Shown here piece by piece: positions 38,342-48,141 of a DNA stretch of 64,000 nt. Location of the stretch: assembly GCF_000687995.1 (NCBI RefSeq), contig NZ_JIAC01000001.1, positions 2,108,001 to 2,172,000 of the forward strand. The letters are read 5' to 3'. The notes under the pieces are model-generated. The model made no database searches, had not been told where the DNA came from, and worked only from the letters and a program-made list of their open reading frames with translations. This DNA is from Selenomonas ruminantium AC2024 (lineage in GTDB: Bacteria > Bacillota > Negativicutes > Selenomonadales > Selenomonadaceae). The position numbers were made by a program, and so were the translations under genes. Every line of letters starts with the position of its first letter. The first letter of the stretch is position 1.

Positions 38342-38882
38342 TGTTTCTGCCCCCTTCCTTGGCGGCCAGTTCCTGTTTCATGGCCCGTACCTTATCCCGC
38401 AGTTCTGCGGCCTTTTCGTATTCTTCCTGCTCGACGCAGATTTTCAACTGCTGCTGCAGAAGCGCAATATTCTGCTTGAGTTCCAATGTACCGCCGCTGC
38501 GATGGGGAATTTTACCCCGATGAACGCTGGAGCCATGGATACGGCGCAGCATGGGCTCAAGCTGCTGACGGAAGGTAGCATAGCAGGCCGCACAACCGAT
38601 TTTGCCCTGCTGGCTGAAATCCCGATAGCTCATGCCACAGCGGGGACAAACCAGTTCCCCCTCCTCATTGGTGGCCTTATCCTCCTGCACGGCTGCGTTG
38701 CTGAAGATGCCCCGCAGGAAATCATCCACCGACACATTGCGCTTATCCTGATGCGGCACTCCGGCAAACTCGCTGTAACCGGCTGCACAGGCCTCGCAAA
38801 GATTCTTTTCCACCCGGCCATTTGGGCCAATCTGGGTAATATGTACAACCGCTTCATGGCGGCCGCAATCATCACATAACAT
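38334..38882 (-). CDS. mcsA: McsB activator McsA
   Basis: 182 residues with two zinc-binding Cys pairs near the N-terminus (CDDC, CEAC), two more in the middle (CPRC, CAAC), and a C-terminal UVR domain (KICVEQEEYEKAAELRDKVRAMK). It activates McsB and modulates CtsR. Position between ctsR and mcsB is canonical. Confidence 0.95.
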   Translation of the reverse strand: MLCDDCGRHEAVVHITQIGPNGRVEKNLCEACAAGYSEFAGVPHQDKRNVSVDDFLRGIFSNAAVQEDKATNEEGELVCPRCGMSYRDFSQQGKIGCAACYATFRQQLEPMLRRIHGSSVHRGKIPHRSGGTLELKQNIALLQQQLKICVEQEEYEKAAELRDKVRAMKQELAAKEGGRNNG

Positions 38883-38899
38883 ACACAGTCCCTCTTTCC

Positions 38900-39358
38900 T
38901 TACGAGAAGTTTTCCAAGGTCAGCAGCATGGTCTTGAGCATCCGCACCCGTTCCTTGTCCGTAATGGAATCCGACTGGAAGATGGATACCACAAACTGCA
39001 TCATCAGAGAGGCTTCCCGCCCTGTAATCATCTCGTGCTGCAAAAGATACTTAATCATGGACTGCACCACCGGCAGTTCCGTATCCGGCTTAATGGCCGC
39101 GAGCATATCCTCGTAGACCATGTTCTTGACCGGCACCTGCACGATGCGGATAAACCCGCCTAAGCCGCGACGGGACTCCACCACGAACCCCTTGTCCTGG
39201 GTAAAGCGGGTGGACAGCACGTAGCTTATCTGGGAAGGAGCACAGGAAATCTCGTCGGCGATATCCGTGCGCCGCAGCTCCACCTTGCCGTCCTGCTGGG
39301 TAGCCAGCTGCCGCAGGATATAAGCTTCAATCAAATCGGCAATATTGCTCACTTTCAT
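38900..39358 (-). CDS. ctsR: Transcriptional repressor CtsR
   Basis: 152 residues. Helix-turn-helix N-terminus SNIADLIEAYILRQL...ISCAPSQISYVLSTRFT followed by the glycine-rich wing RRGLGGFIRI, the McsB-sensed and heat-sensing tip. Represses the clp operon. The ATG at 39358 is chosen over GTG 39361; AGAAGG lies close upstream. First gene of the stress operon. Confidence 0.95.
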   Translation of the reverse strand: MKVSNIADLIEAYILRQLATQQDGKVELRRTDIADEISCAPSQISYVLSTRFTQDKGFVVESRRGLGGFIRIVQVPVKNMVYEDMLAAIKPDTELPVVQSMIKYLLQHEMITGREASLMMQFVVSIFQSDSITDKERVRMLKTMLLTLENFS

Positions 39359-39381
39359 CACCTTCTATAATATATAATTCT

Positions 39382-39433
39382 ATTGACCATTTGACTTTTC
39401 CTTTATTATATTTGTTTTTTTGACTTTTGGCAA
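39382..39433 (-). promoter_or_regulatory. Promoter of the ctsR operon with GTCAA half-sites
   Basis: On the minus strand TTGCCA (39428-39433), 17 bp, TATAAT (39405-39410). AGTCAAA lies in the spacer, and AGTCAAATGGTCAAT lies downstream of the -10. CtsR normally binds two GTCAAA heptads spaced by three bases; here the direct repeat has a period of 8 rather than 10, so it is CtsR-box-like but not canonical. Confidence 0.55.
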
Positions 39434-39436
39434 GAA

Positions 39437-39469
39437 AAATTGACTTGTCAAAAGTTGACAAGTCAATTT
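39437..39469 (-). terminator. Perfect 15-bp inverted repeat after the ZnuA-like gene
   Basis: AAATTGACTTGTCAA, spacer AAG, then its exact complement. Each arm is itself a TTGACNNGTCAA palindrome. A run of mixed T follows on the minus strand, so it probably ends the lipoprotein transcript. Confidence 0.6.
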
Positions 39470-39474
39470 CATCA

Positions 39475-40368
39475 TCACTGCAGAGCTTCTTTGAGCACTG
39501 CCATATTCTTCTTCATGGTGTCAATATAGGCATCCATGGCGCTTTCGTTGGCTTCGCCGGTTACAATCGGGTCAAGCTGATAGACTTTCGCGCCGGTTTC
39601 GCGGGCAATCGTCTCAGCCGCTGCCGGAGAATACTGCGGTTCTGTAAACAACACCTTGGTCGTAAGGCCATTTACCTGCTTGATGGTGTCTTCCAGTTCC
39701 TGTGGCGTCGGTTCCGTGCCCGGCTCACGCTCGATTACGCTGACAATGTTCAGCTTGAATTCTTTGGCCAGATAGGGGAAAGCCTCATGGAAGGTCACGA
39801 TATCCTTATGCGGCAAATTATCCAGTTCGCCATGCATTTCCTCTTTGAGTGCTTCGAGCTTCATGCAGTAGTCGAGTGCATTCTTGCGGTAAGCGTCCTT
39901 GTGTGCAGGGTCTGCTTCGCAAAGACCAGCGGTAATGGCTTTAACCTGCGCAATGCTGTAAGTCACTGACAACCATACATGGGGATTTTCCTCGTCGCCA
40001 TTTTTCAGCAGATTGATGTCCTTGTAATTGGAAGCCTCAATGGTCTTCATTTTCGGATTCTGCTTGGCTGCTTTTTCCAAAAAGCTTTCCATGCCCGCAC
40101 CATTGACCACGAACACATCCGCCTTCTCCAATGTCTTCATGTCCTCAGTGGTCAGCTGATAATCGTGCAGGCAGCCGGTCTGCGGCTTGGTCATGTTGAC
40201 CACCTTAACGCCCTCTACCCCTTTGGTGATGTTCAGCACATCAATATACATCGGATAGAAGGAAGTGACGATGGTAAACTCCTTCTTATCCTTGGCCGTC
40301 TGGCTGCCGCAGCCTACGGCGAGAACACATACGAGAACAGCCAGCAATATACTCATTAACTTTTTCAA
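39475..40368 (-). CDS. Zinc/manganese ABC transporter substrate-binding lipoprotein
   Basis: 297 residues, ZnuA/TroA cluster A-1 family. The lipobox ends LAVGCGS. Metal-binding elements include the first His in GCLHDYQLTTEDMKTL, ENPHVWLSVTYSIAQV, FHEAFPYLAKEF and a late acidic ligand. There is no His-rich loop. Start TTG at 40368, nine bases after AAGGAG. No permease or ATPase gene is adjacent; the partners must be elsewhere. Confidence 0.85.
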   Translation of the reverse strand: MKKLMSILLAVLVCVLAVGCGSQTAKDKKEFTIVTSFYPMYIDVLNITKGVEGVKVVNMTKPQTGCLHDYQLTTEDMKTLEKADVFVVNGAGMESFLEKAAKQNPKMKTIEASNYKDINLLKNGDEENPHVWLSVTYSIAQVKAITAGLCEADPAHKDAYRKNALDYCMKLEALKEEMHGELDNLPHKDIVTFHEAFPYLAKEFKLNIVSVIEREPGTEPTPQELEDTIKQVNGLTTKVLFTEPQYSPAAAETIARETGAKVYQLDPIVTGEANESAMDAYIDTMKKNMAVLKEALQ

Positions 40369-40496
40369 GCAAGACAACTCCTTCCCTAAGGCTCGTAACG
40401 AATATAAACTTGAAACAAATCACATTCTACAAGGGTCCGTCTGACTTGTCAAGGTAATTGAGTGAGATTATCATTTGTCTATTCGTTCATATAATG

Positions 40497-40522
40497 AAAA
40501 AAGAGCACCGCAGTGCTCTTTT
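40497..40522 (-). terminator. Terminator of the methylmalonyl-CoA module
   Basis: Arms AAAAGAGCAC and GTGCTCTTTT around CGCAG-like loop, 16 bp after mmdC. Confidence 0.88.
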
Positions 40523-40538
40523 CCGATTCGCTATGGAA

Positions 40539-40925
40539 TTAGCCCAGGATAACCAGGGATTCATGAGCTTTAACGCTCTGGCCAGCGGCCACGTTGAAGC
40601 TCTTAACAACGCCGTCAGCGTCAGCTGCGATTTCGTTCTGCATCTTCATAGCTTCGAGAATCAGCAGGGTTTCGCCAGCTTTAACAGCCTGGCCTTCGGA
40701 AGCAACGAGCTTCACGATTTTGCCCGGCATCGGAGCATCGATGGAGTGCTCACCAGCACCAGCGGCTACAGCAGCCTTCTTCGGTGCAGCAGGAGCGGCC
40801 GGAGCCGGTGCAGGAGCTGCTTTCGGTGCAGCCGGAGCAGCCTTCGGAGCTGCAACAGCGGATTTTACTTCTTCAACTTCGACTTCATAAGCCGTACCGT
40901 TTACCGTGATATTGAACTTTTTCAT
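40539..40925 (-). CDS. mmdC: Biotin carrier subunit of methylmalonyl-CoA decarboxylase
   Basis: 128 residues: a short N-terminal part, an Ala/Pro linker (residues 25-55) and a biotinyl domain with EAMKMQNEI, biotin on Lys94. Carries the carboxyl group between the carboxyltransferase and the membrane subunit. Last gene of the module; a terminator follows. The alternative is a propionyl-CoA carboxylase or transcarboxylase carrier. Confidence 0.88.
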   Translation of the reverse strand: MKKFNITVNGTAYEVEVEEVKSAVAAPKAAPAAPKAAPAPAPAAPAAPKKAAVAAGAGEHSIDAPMPGKIVKLVASEGQAVKAGETLLILEAMKMQNEIAADADGVVKSFNVAAGQSVKAHESLVILG

Positions 40926-40964
40926 TCGTTATTCCCCCATTGTAGATTTACGCGGTAACTTTTA

Positions 40965-41120
40965 TCAGAACGGACGAGCCAGACCGCCACGGGCGGACAT
41001 AGCCCATACGTCGCTGCGCTTGATGCGAACAGCCACAACCTTGTTACCCATCATCATCTGGACAGCAGCGGTAATTGCTGCCACCACTTCTGGCGAAGCG
41101 CCATTTGCTTCAGTTTTCAT
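40965..41120 (-). CDS. Small epsilon-like subunit of methylmalonyl-CoA decarboxylase
   Basis: 51 residues from ATG 41120 (GGAGG upstream). SPEVVAAITAAVQMMMG followed by VVAVRI...SDVWAMSARGGLARPF matches the C-terminal tail of delta/gamma subunits and the small epsilon subunit of Veillonella-type decarboxylases. It lacks the N-terminal membrane helix of a delta subunit. It lies between mmdA and mmdC, as expected for a stabilising subunit. Confidence 0.7.
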   Translation of the reverse strand: MKTEANGASPEVVAAITAAVQMMMGNKVVAVRIKRSDVWAMSARGGLARPF

Positions 41121-41150
41121 GGTAAAGACCTCCGAATTCCGAATTAACAA

Positions 41151-42680
41151 TTAAAGCGGAATGCACCCGTGTTTCTTGGCCGGGCCAACCTCACGTTTGC
41201 TGGCGAGAGCATTGAGGGCCGTAATGATGTACGGACGGGTTTCCTTCGGTTCGATAACCATATCCACATAACCGCGTTCAGCAGCAACATACGGCGTAGC
41301 AAAGTTTTCTACATACTCTGCCGTCTTTGCTTCCTTATCCGGGTCTTTGCGGAAGATGATGTTAGCAGCACCGGCCGGGCCCATAACTGCGATTTCGGAA
41401 GTCGGCCAAGCCATAACCTGGTCAGCGCCGAGTTCGCGGCAGCACATAGCGATGTAGGAACCGCCATAAGCCTTACGGGTGATAACCGTAACCTTAGGAA
41501 CCGTTGCTTCACTGTATGCGTACAGCATCTTGGCACCATGACGGATGATACCATTGTGTTCCTGGTCAACGCCCGGCAGGAAGCCCGGTACGTCAACGAG
41601 GTTAACCAGAGGAATGTTGAAGGCATCGCAGAAGCGGATGAAGCGAGCGGATTTATCCGAAGCGTCTACATCCAGGCAGCCTGCCATTACATTCGGCTGG
41701 TTGGCGATGATACCAACGCTGCGGCCATCGAAACGGGCAAAGCAGCAGATGATGTTGGTAGCAAAGTGCTCATGTACTTCGTAGAATTCACCATTATCAA
41801 CGATGGAACGAATAACATCCTTCATGTCATAAGGTGCATTCGGGTTATCCGGGATAACCGTGTTCAGGCTTTCATCCTGACGGTCCGGATCATCGCCGGA
41901 TTCCATAATCGGCGCATCTTCCATGTTGTTGCTCGGCAGGAAGGACAGCAGGTAACGAATCTGCTTGATGCAGTCGTCTTCGTCCTCAGCTGCAAAGTGA
42001 GCCACACCGCTGCGGGTGTTGTGGGTCATAGCACCACCGAGAGCTTCAGCCGTTACTTCTTCAGCCGTAACGGATTTGATAACGGCAGGGCCCGTGATGA
42101 ACATCTGGCTCGTGTTCTTTACCATGTAGATAAAGTCCGTGATAGCCGGGCTGTATACAGCACCACCAGCGCAGGGGCCCATGATTACAGAAATCTGCGG
42201 GATAACGCCGGAAGCAGCCGTGTTGCGGAAGAAGATACCGCCGTAACCGGACAGAGCGTCAACGGCTTCCTGAATGCGCGCACCGCCAGAGTCGTTGATG
42301 CCGATGCAGGGAGCGCCCATCTTCATGGCCAGATCCATAACCTTCCAAATTTTATGTGCATGCTTTTCACCCAGGGAACCGCCTTCAACGGTGAAGTCCT
42401 GTGCATAAGCATAAACCAGACGGCCGTCAACCGTACCGTAACCGGTTACTACACCTTCACCGGGCAGTTCTTTCTTTTCCTGACCGAAGTTGGTGCAACG
42501 ATGTTTCATAAACATATCCAGCTCAACGAAAGTACCTTCATCAAACAGTTTTGCGATACGTTCACGAGCTGTCTGCTTGCCTTTTTCATGCTGCTTGGCG
42601 ATACGAGCTTCGCCGCCGCCCTGCATGATATGTTCTTTTTTGGCATGCATTAAATCAATTTTTTCCTGAACAGTAGCCAT
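41151..42680 (-). CDS. mmdA: Methylmalonyl-CoA decarboxylase alpha subunit (carboxyltransferase)
   Basis: 509 residues, acyl-CoA carboxylase carboxyltransferase fold. GGSLGEKHAHKI, GINDSGGARIQEAVDALSGY and IMGPCAGGAVYSPAITDFIY form the first half; GFLPGVDQEHNGIIRHGAKM and KAYGGSYIAMCC form the second. Moves CO2 from methylmalonyl-CoA to biotin. It lies with the mutase, epimerase and MeaB genes, which fits succinate-to-propionate metabolism. Sequence alone does not separate it from propionyl-CoA carboxylase beta. Confidence 0.9.
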   Translation of the reverse strand: MATVQEKIDLMHAKKEHIMQGGGEARIAKQHEKGKQTARERIAKLFDEGTFVELDMFMKHRCTNFGQEKKELPGEGVVTGYGTVDGRLVYAYAQDFTVEGGSLGEKHAHKIWKVMDLAMKMGAPCIGINDSGGARIQEAVDALSGYGGIFFRNTAASGVIPQISVIMGPCAGGAVYSPAITDFIYMVKNTSQMFITGPAVIKSVTAEEVTAEALGGAMTHNTRSGVAHFAAEDEDDCIKQIRYLLSFLPSNNMEDAPIMESGDDPDRQDESLNTVIPDNPNAPYDMKDVIRSIVDNGEFYEVHEHFATNIICCFARFDGRSVGIIANQPNVMAGCLDVDASDKSARFIRFCDAFNIPLVNLVDVPGFLPGVDQEHNGIIRHGAKMLYAYSEATVPKVTVITRKAYGGSYIAMCCRELGADQVMAWPTSEIAVMGPAGAANIIFRKDPDKEAKTAEYVENFATPYVAAERGYVDMVIEPKETRPYIITALNALASKREVGPAKKHGCIPL

Positions 42681-42796
42681 TATATACCTCCTCGTATAAT
42701 TAGCTTTTGTGTTCTCCGCTATATATTTTGCACTATTTACGGGGAAATTGCAAGTTTTTATTACCTAGTGATAAATAATTCCCGTAAATGTTGCAA

Positions 42797-43213
42797 TTAA
42801 TCACGCTGGCAGAGTTCCAGAAGAACACCATGGGAGGCTTTCGGATGAACGAAGGCAATCTTAGCGCCGCCAGCACCTTTGCGGGGCTTTTCGTCAATCA
42901 GGCGCACGCCTTTTTCCTTGAGGTCAGCCAGAGCTGCTTCGAGGTTATCTACGCGCAGAGCAATGTGCTGGATGCCGCCGCGGCCGCCGTTCTTCTCGAT
43001 GAACTTGGCAATCGGGGAATCATCAGAAGTTGCAGCCAAGAGTTCGATTTCGCTGCCGTTCGGCGTCGGGAAGAAACCCGTGGTTACTTTCTGTTCTTCA
43101 ACGGTTTCTTCACCATTGTTCGGCAGTCCGAGCATGTCGCCCCAGAAGGAGCCAACTTCTTTCAGGTCACCAACAGCAATACCGATATGATCTACACCTA
43201 ATACCTTAAACAT
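42797..43213 (-). CDS. mce: Methylmalonyl-CoA epimerase
   Basis: 138-residue VOC-fold enzyme that converts (R)- to (S)-methylmalonyl-CoA. Metal ligands lie in VLGVDHIGIAV (His), GIQHIALRV (His) and the late Glu in GVLLELCQ. Lies between meaB and mmdA, joining the mutase product to the decarboxylase substrate. Confidence 0.95.
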   Translation of the reverse strand: MFKVLGVDHIGIAVGDLKEVGSFWGDMLGLPNNGEETVEEQKVTTGFFPTPNGSEIELLAATSDDSPIAKFIEKNGGRGGIQHIALRVDNLEAALADLKEKGVRLIDEKPRKGAGGAKIAFVHPKASHGVLLELCQRD

Positions 43214-43241
43214 AATCTCTACCTCCTAAAATTAATGCAAG

Positions 43242-44183
43242 TTATTTTTTGAGCATCTCGTCCATCAGGCCCCCAACTACTGTGTATGGGTCCGTATCAT
43301 GAGCGCGGATTTTCTCCACGAATTCATCCAAGCGGCCGCTGTCCACAATCTGTCCTTTGACGAAATTGTTGATGCCGCTGTTCAGGATATCGAGCATCTC
43401 ATCACGGGTGCGCTTCGTGCGGCGGCGGGTCAGTTCCCCGTTGCCTTCGATATACGCCCTGTGCTTTTCCACTGTGCCGATTAATTCCTCGATGCCTTCG
43501 TTCTGACTGGCGATAACTTTGGTAATGGGCGGCCGCCAATCCGTCATAAAGCTGTCCAAATCCAGCATCATGTTGATTTCCCGCACCAGCTTGTCTGCCC
43601 CATCGAGGTCAGACTTGTTGATGCAGTACAAATCACCAATCTCCAGGATTCCAGCCTTAATGGCCTGAATGTCATCCCCCATTCCCGGAATAAGCACGAC
43701 CATGGTAGTATCGGCAGCTTTGACGATATCTACCTCCGACTGGCCTACCCCCACTGTCTCGACGATAATGATGTCCTTTCCAAAAGCATCCATGGCCTTT
43801 ACGGCATCAGCAGTCTTGTGGGAAAGTCCCCCTAAACTGCCGCGGGTGCCCATGCTGCGGATAAAGACTCCTGTGTCAAGTGTCAGTTCATTCATGCGGA
43901 TACGGTCACCTAAGATGGCACCGCCGGTAAAGGGGCTGGTGGGGTCCACTGCCACAATACCCACGGTCTTTCCCTGGGCACGGTAAGCCCTGGTAATCTT
44001 ATCCGTAAGTGTACTCTTGCCTGCTCCCGGCGGCCCAGTAATCCCCAGCACATATGCATGGCCGGTATGCGGATATATCTCCTTCATGATTTCCGTGGCT
44101 TCAGGATATTCGTTTTCAATGGCCGTGATGGCCTTGGATAACGCCAGGCGGTTGCCCTTGAGTAATTCTTTTGCTATATCCAA
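43242..44183 (-). CDS. meaB: Methylmalonyl-CoA mutase chaperone GTPase MeaB
   Basis: G3E-family GTPase that loads and protects the B12 cofactor of the mutase. About 313 residues from TTG 44183 (AGGTGG upstream; the longer frame has no ribosome site). P-loop GPPGAGKST at 50-58, DPTSPFTGGAILGDRIRM, the switch GVGQSEVDI and the base-specificity NKSDLDGA. Directly follows the small mutase subunit gene. Confidence 0.93.
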   Translation of the reverse strand: MDIAKELLKGNRLALSKAITAIENEYPEATEIMKEIYPHTGHAYVLGITGPPGAGKSTLTDKITRAYRAQGKTVGIVAVDPTSPFTGGAILGDRIRMNELTLDTGVFIRSMGTRGSLGGLSHKTADAVKAMDAFGKDIIIVETVGVGQSEVDIVKAADTTMVVLIPGMGDDIQAIKAGILEIGDLYCINKSDLDGADKLVREINMMLDLDSFMTDWRPPITKVIASQNEGIEELIGTVEKHRAYIEGNGELTRRRTKRTRDEMLDILNSGINNFVKGQIVDSGRLDEFVEKIRAHDTDPYTVVGGLMDEMLKK

Positions 44184-44289
44184 ATCGTCACCACCTCTCG
44201 GTAGTTTTTGCGTAAGCAAGAAAATAGTGTTAAGGGAGAAAACCAAGCAGGTGCTTCGGTTCCCTCCGCCTAACACTAACTTATCTTTC

Positions 44290-44685
44290 TCAGAGTTTTA
44301 CATTTTCCTTGATAAAGTTGACCACATCGCTGGTCGGCGTACCCGGCGTAAATACTTCCGCTACGCCAGCTTCTTTGAGGGCCGGGATATCAGCGTCGGG
44401 GATAACACCGCCGCCGATAATCAGGGTATCGGTCATGCCGTTGCCACGAACCAGGTCAACCACTTTCGGGAAGAGATGGCCGTGTGCACCGGACAGAATG
44501 CTCATAGCAACAACATTAACGTCTTCCTGCAGGGCAGCTTCGGCAATCTGTTCCGGAGTCTGGCGCAGGCCCGTATAGATAACTTCAAAACCAGCATCAC
44601 GCAGGGCACGGGCAACCACTTTTGCACCGCGGTCATGGCCATCAAGGCCCGGTTTTGCAACAAGAACTCTGATTTTCTTTTCCAT
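44290..44685 (-). CDS. mcmB: Methylmalonyl-CoA mutase, B12-binding subunit
   Basis: 131 residues, a free-standing cobalamin-binding domain: DGHDRG at residues 15-20 (the His that ligates cobalt), SILSGAH and the [10 protein letters not shown] loop. Start ATG 44685 with GGAGGAA upstream. In many bacteria this domain is fused to the large subunit; here it is a separate gene 38 bp after mcmA. Confidence 0.92.
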   Translation of the reverse strand: MEKKIRVLVAKPGLDGHDRGAKVVARALRDAGFEVIYTGLRQTPEQIAEAALQEDVNVVAMSILSGAHGHLFPKVVDLVRGNGMTDTLIIGGGVIPDADIPALKEAGVAEVFTPGTPTSDVVNFIKENVKL

Positions 44686-44723
44686 TTTGTATTCCTCCAA
44701 GCTAAAAGCTAAAACGCTGTTGA

Positions 44724-46373
44724 TTACAGGCTGACATGAGCCTCATATTCACCGAACACTTCACGCATTACGTTGCAGATTTCACCGAGCGTAGCGTAAG
44801 TCTTAACGGCGGCGAGAATGTGCGGCATAAGGTTTTCGTTTTCGTCCTGGCAGGCTTTCTTGAGGTCAGCCAGCGCAGCCTTAACGGCCTCATTGTCGCG
44901 TTTTTCCTTCATGGCGTTGACTTTGGCCTTCTGGCGTTCGCCAACAGCTTCATCAACCTTCAACAGGTCTTTTGGAGGTTCTTCATTTTCCATCTGGAAT
45001 TTGTTGACACCAACGATGGTGCGGGCACCGGATTCAACATCCATCTGCCATTTGTAAGCGGAATCCTGAATTTCTTTCTGGATGTAGCCTTTTTCGATAG
45101 CAGCAACAGCACCGCCCATATCATCAATCTTCTTGATGTAATCCCATGCTTCGGCTTCAATCTTGTCCGTCATGGCTTCTACATAGTAGGAACCAGCCAG
45201 CGGGTCGATAACATCAGCAAGACCGCTTTCGTAAGCAACAATCTGCTGGGTACGCAGGGCAATCGTAACGGATTCCTGCGTCGGCAGAGCCAAAGCTTCA
45301 TCACGGGAGTTGGTATGCAGGGACTGAGTGCCGCCCATAACAGCAGCAGCCGTCTGCAGAGCAACGCGGACGATGTTGTTGTTGGGCTGCTGAGCAGTCA
45401 GCATAGAACCAGCCGTCTGGGTATGGAAACGCAGCATCATGGATTTATCCTTTTCTGCATGGAAGCGTTCCTTCATAACTTTAGCCCAGATACGGCGGGA
45501 AGCACGGAACTTCGCCACTTCTTCAAGCACGTTGTTATGTGCATTCCAGAAGAAGGACAGACGGCCAGCGAAATCATCAATCTTCAGGCCAGCTTTGATG
45601 GCTGCTTCGCAGTATGCAATACCATCGGCGATGGTGAATGCGATTTCCTGCGCTGCCGTGGAACCTGCTTCACGGATATGGTAACCAGAGATGGAAATGG
45701 TGTTCCATTTCGGTACGTTCTGGGAGCAGTATTCAAAGATATTCGTAATCAGGCGCATGGACGGGCGCGGAGGGAAGATATACGTGCCGCGGGCTGCGTA
45801 TTCCTTCAGAATATCGTTCTGAATCGTACCACGGAGCTGGTCAGCAGGAACACCCTGCTTTTCAGCTACAGCGATATACATGGCCAGGAGAACCGAAGCC
45901 GGTGCATTGATGGTCATGGACGTAGAAACCTTGCCCAGGTCAATCTGGTCAAAGAGAGTTTCCATATCTGCCAGAGAGTCGATGGCTACACCAACCTTAC
46001 CAACTTCACCTTCGGAAATCGGGTCGGTGGAATCGTAACCAATCTGGGTCGGCAGGTCAAAGGCGCAGGAAAGGCCCGTAGCGCCGTTTTCAATCAACAT
46101 ACGATAACGCTTGTTGGATTCTTCTGCCGTGGAGAAGCCGGCATACATACGCATGGTCCAGAAACGGCCACGGTACATGGTGGGCTGTACACCACGGGTG
46201 AAGGGATAAACGCCCGGAAAGCTGATTTCATCCGCATAATCATCGCCCTTAATATCGAGCGGCGTATACAGACGCTGCTCAGGAAGATGCGGACGTTCCG
46301 GGAAACGTGCTACTGCTTTTTCTACGCTGGCTTCGTATTTAGCAAGCTCAGCCTGGATTTTTTCCGTGCTCAT
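44724..46373 (-). CDS. mcmA: Methylmalonyl-CoA mutase, catalytic subunit
   Basis: 549 residues from ATG 46373 (GGAGGAAA upstream), the TIM-barrel half only. [28 protein letters not shown] is the substrate-binding segment; [40 protein letters not shown] and [18 protein letters not shown] are diagnostic. Rearranges succinyl-CoA to methylmalonyl-CoA with the B12 subunit encoded next. Confidence 0.95.
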   Translation of the reverse strand: MSTEKIQAELAKYEASVEKAVARFPERPHLPEQRLYTPLDIKGDDYADEISFPGVYPFTRGVQPTMYRGRFWTMRMYAGFSTAEESNKRYRMLIENGATGLSCAFDLPTQIGYDSTDPISEGEVGKVGVAIDSLADMETLFDQIDLGKVSTSMTINAPASVLLAMYIAVAEKQGVPADQLRGTIQNDILKEYAARGTYIFPPRPSMRLITNIFEYCSQNVPKWNTISISGYHIREAGSTAAQEIAFTIADGIAYCEAAIKAGLKIDDFAGRLSFFWNAHNNVLEEVAKFRASRRIWAKVMKERFHAEKDKSMMLRFHTQTAGSMLTAQQPNNNIVRVALQTAAAVMGGTQSLHTNSRDEALALPTQESVTIALRTQQIVAYESGLADVIDPLAGSYYVEAMTDKIEAEAWDYIKKIDDMGGAVAAIEKGYIQKEIQDSAYKWQMDVESGARTIVGVNKFQMENEEPPKDLLKVDEAVGERQKAKVNAMKEKRDNEAVKAALADLKKACQDENENLMPHILAAVKTYATLGEICNVMREVFGEYEAHVSL

Positions 46374-46427
46374 ATGGATTTCCTCCTGCTTCATTCAGTC
46401 ATTTTTCTATATATCTATATCTGTAGT

Positions 46428-47930
46428 TTACTTTTTCATGCTGCCCGTAGCCACGAAGCGTTCATGGAAGGACAGTGCCTCTTCCAGAATGTGCGGCGTA
46501 TTGGCATGATGGGTTGCTTCGGTTGCTCGTTCGAAGTAATCCCGCAAAATCGGACGATAGTCCGGATGGGCGCAGTTATTGATGATTTCGAGGGCGCGCT
46601 CACGAGGAGCCTTGCCACGAAGGTCTGCAATACCCTGCTCCGTAATGATGATGTCCACATCATGTTCCGTGTGGTCGATATGGGAGCACATCGGAACAAC
46701 TGCGGAAATCTTGCCATCTTTCGCAACAGACGGCGTGTAGAAGATGGTCAGATAAGCGTTACGGGCGAAGTCGCCGCTGCCGCCGATACCGTTCATCATC
46801 TTGGTGCCCGTGATATGCGTGGAGTTTACGTTGCCGTAGATATCCACTTCGATAGCCGTGTTCATGGCGATAACACCGAGGCGGTGAACCACTTCCGGGC
46901 TGTTGGAAATTTCTTCCGGACGCAGCAGCAGGTATTTCTTATACTTGGCAACGTCCTTATAGAAGCGGGCCATACCTTCCGGCGACGGGCTGAAAGCCGT
47001 ACCAGAAGCAATCAGCAGTTTGCCGGCGTCAATGAGGTCGAGCATACCATCCTGAATAACTTCGGTGTATACCGTCAAATCCTTGAGGTCGGAATCCACG
47101 AAGCCTGCCATAACGGCGTTGGCTACGTTGCCGACACCAGACTGCAGCGGCAGCAGGTTCTTCGGCATGCGGCCAGCTTCCACTTCCTTCTTGAGGAAGT
47201 CCAGCGTGAACTGGCTCATCTTGCGGGAATCCTCGTCGATGGCCTTGAGTGGGCGCGTATGGTCCGGAATATCGCAAGGAACGATGTATTTAATCTTATC
47301 CGGCGTGCAGGGAATGTACGGCGTACCTACACGGTCCGTTGCCTTCACGATAGGAATGGGCAGACGGTTTGGCGGGTCCATGGGAATATACACATCATGC
47401 ATACCCTCAAGTTCCAGCGGCTGAGAAGTGTTGACTTCTACGATAACCGTATCTGCACTCTGCACATAAGATGCAGCATTACCCAAGGACGTGGTCGGAA
47501 TGATGTTGCCTTCCTCGGTGATGGCGCAGGCTTCTACCACTGCCACATCCACCTTGCCAAGATAACCGCAACGGCTGAGCTGGGCTGACTCGGAAAGATG
47601 CAGGTCCAGATAATCTACCGAACCGTCGTTGATTTCATTGCGCAAATCCTTATCCGTCTGGTAGGGTAAACGCTTCTTAATGCCGTGAACCTTGGCCAAT
47701 GCTTCATCCAGTTCCGGGCCTGTGGAAGCTCCCGTCCAGAGGTTAATGGTGAACGGTTCCTTCTTCATCCGTTCAGCCAATGCCAGCGGAATTGCTTTCG
47801 GATATGCCGAAGCAGTAAAACCACTGGTTGCAACATTCATGCCTTCTTTGAAAAAAGCTGCTGCTTCTTCCGCCGTGACAATCTTGCTTTGCAACTCTTT
47901 GTTGCGCACGCGGTCGAGAATATCAATCAT
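46428..47930 (-). CDS. Succinate/propionate (acetate) CoA-transferase
   Basis: 500 residues of the acetyl-CoA hydrolase/transferase family (Cat1/ScpC-like). KIVTAEEAAAFFKEGMNVATSGF opens the protein; GNAASYVQSADTVIVEVN and KMMNGIGGSGDFARNAYL carry conserved glycine loops. Position ahead of the mutase genes suggests it exchanges CoA between propionyl-CoA and succinate and so closes the cycle. About 275 bp upstream (47931-48206) hold only AT-rich sequence and the asd terminator; no cobalamin riboswitch was recognised. Confidence 0.87.
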   Translation of the reverse strand: MIDILDRVRNKELQSKIVTAEEAAAFFKEGMNVATSGFTASAYPKAIPLALAERMKKEPFTINLWTGASTGPELDEALAKVHGIKKRLPYQTDKDLRNEINDGSVDYLDLHLSESAQLSRCGYLGKVDVAVVEACAITEEGNIIPTTSLGNAASYVQSADTVIVEVNTSQPLELEGMHDVYIPMDPPNRLPIPIVKATDRVGTPYIPCTPDKIKYIVPCDIPDHTRPLKAIDEDSRKMSQFTLDFLKKEVEAGRMPKNLLPLQSGVGNVANAVMAGFVDSDLKDLTVYTEVIQDGMLDLIDAGKLLIASGTAFSPSPEGMARFYKDVAKYKKYLLLRPEEISNSPEVVHRLGVIAMNTAIEVDIYGNVNSTHITGTKMMNGIGGSGDFARNAYLTIFYTPSVAKDGKISAVVPMCSHIDHTEHDVDIIITEQGIADLRGKAPRERALEIINNCAHPDYRPILRDYFERATEATHHANTPHILEEALSFHERFVATGSMKK

Positions 47931-48141
47931 GAAAAATCCTCCCTCATCAGTGCCGACCCATTTTCGGTTCCGGCAACAGATTTTATTAACCTGAACATAA
48001 ATCTACATATAAACACGAACTATGATTACATTCGTTATTGTCAATGATAACATGAAGTTATAACAACTATGAATTATAATCATGACTTATCGTACTACTA
48101 TGTAATAATTATGCCCCACGACCTATGTTAGCACGAAAAGA

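Noticed and set aside
44736-47588. Open frame of 950 codons on the plus strand
   Set aside because: It lies antisense to mcmA and the CoA-transferase gene, which have clear motifs and ribosome sites; it has no family features.
47931-48140. Cobalamin riboswitch ahead of the B12-dependent mutase module
   Set aside because: No B12-box-like sequence or multi-stem fold was seen in the AT-rich leader.
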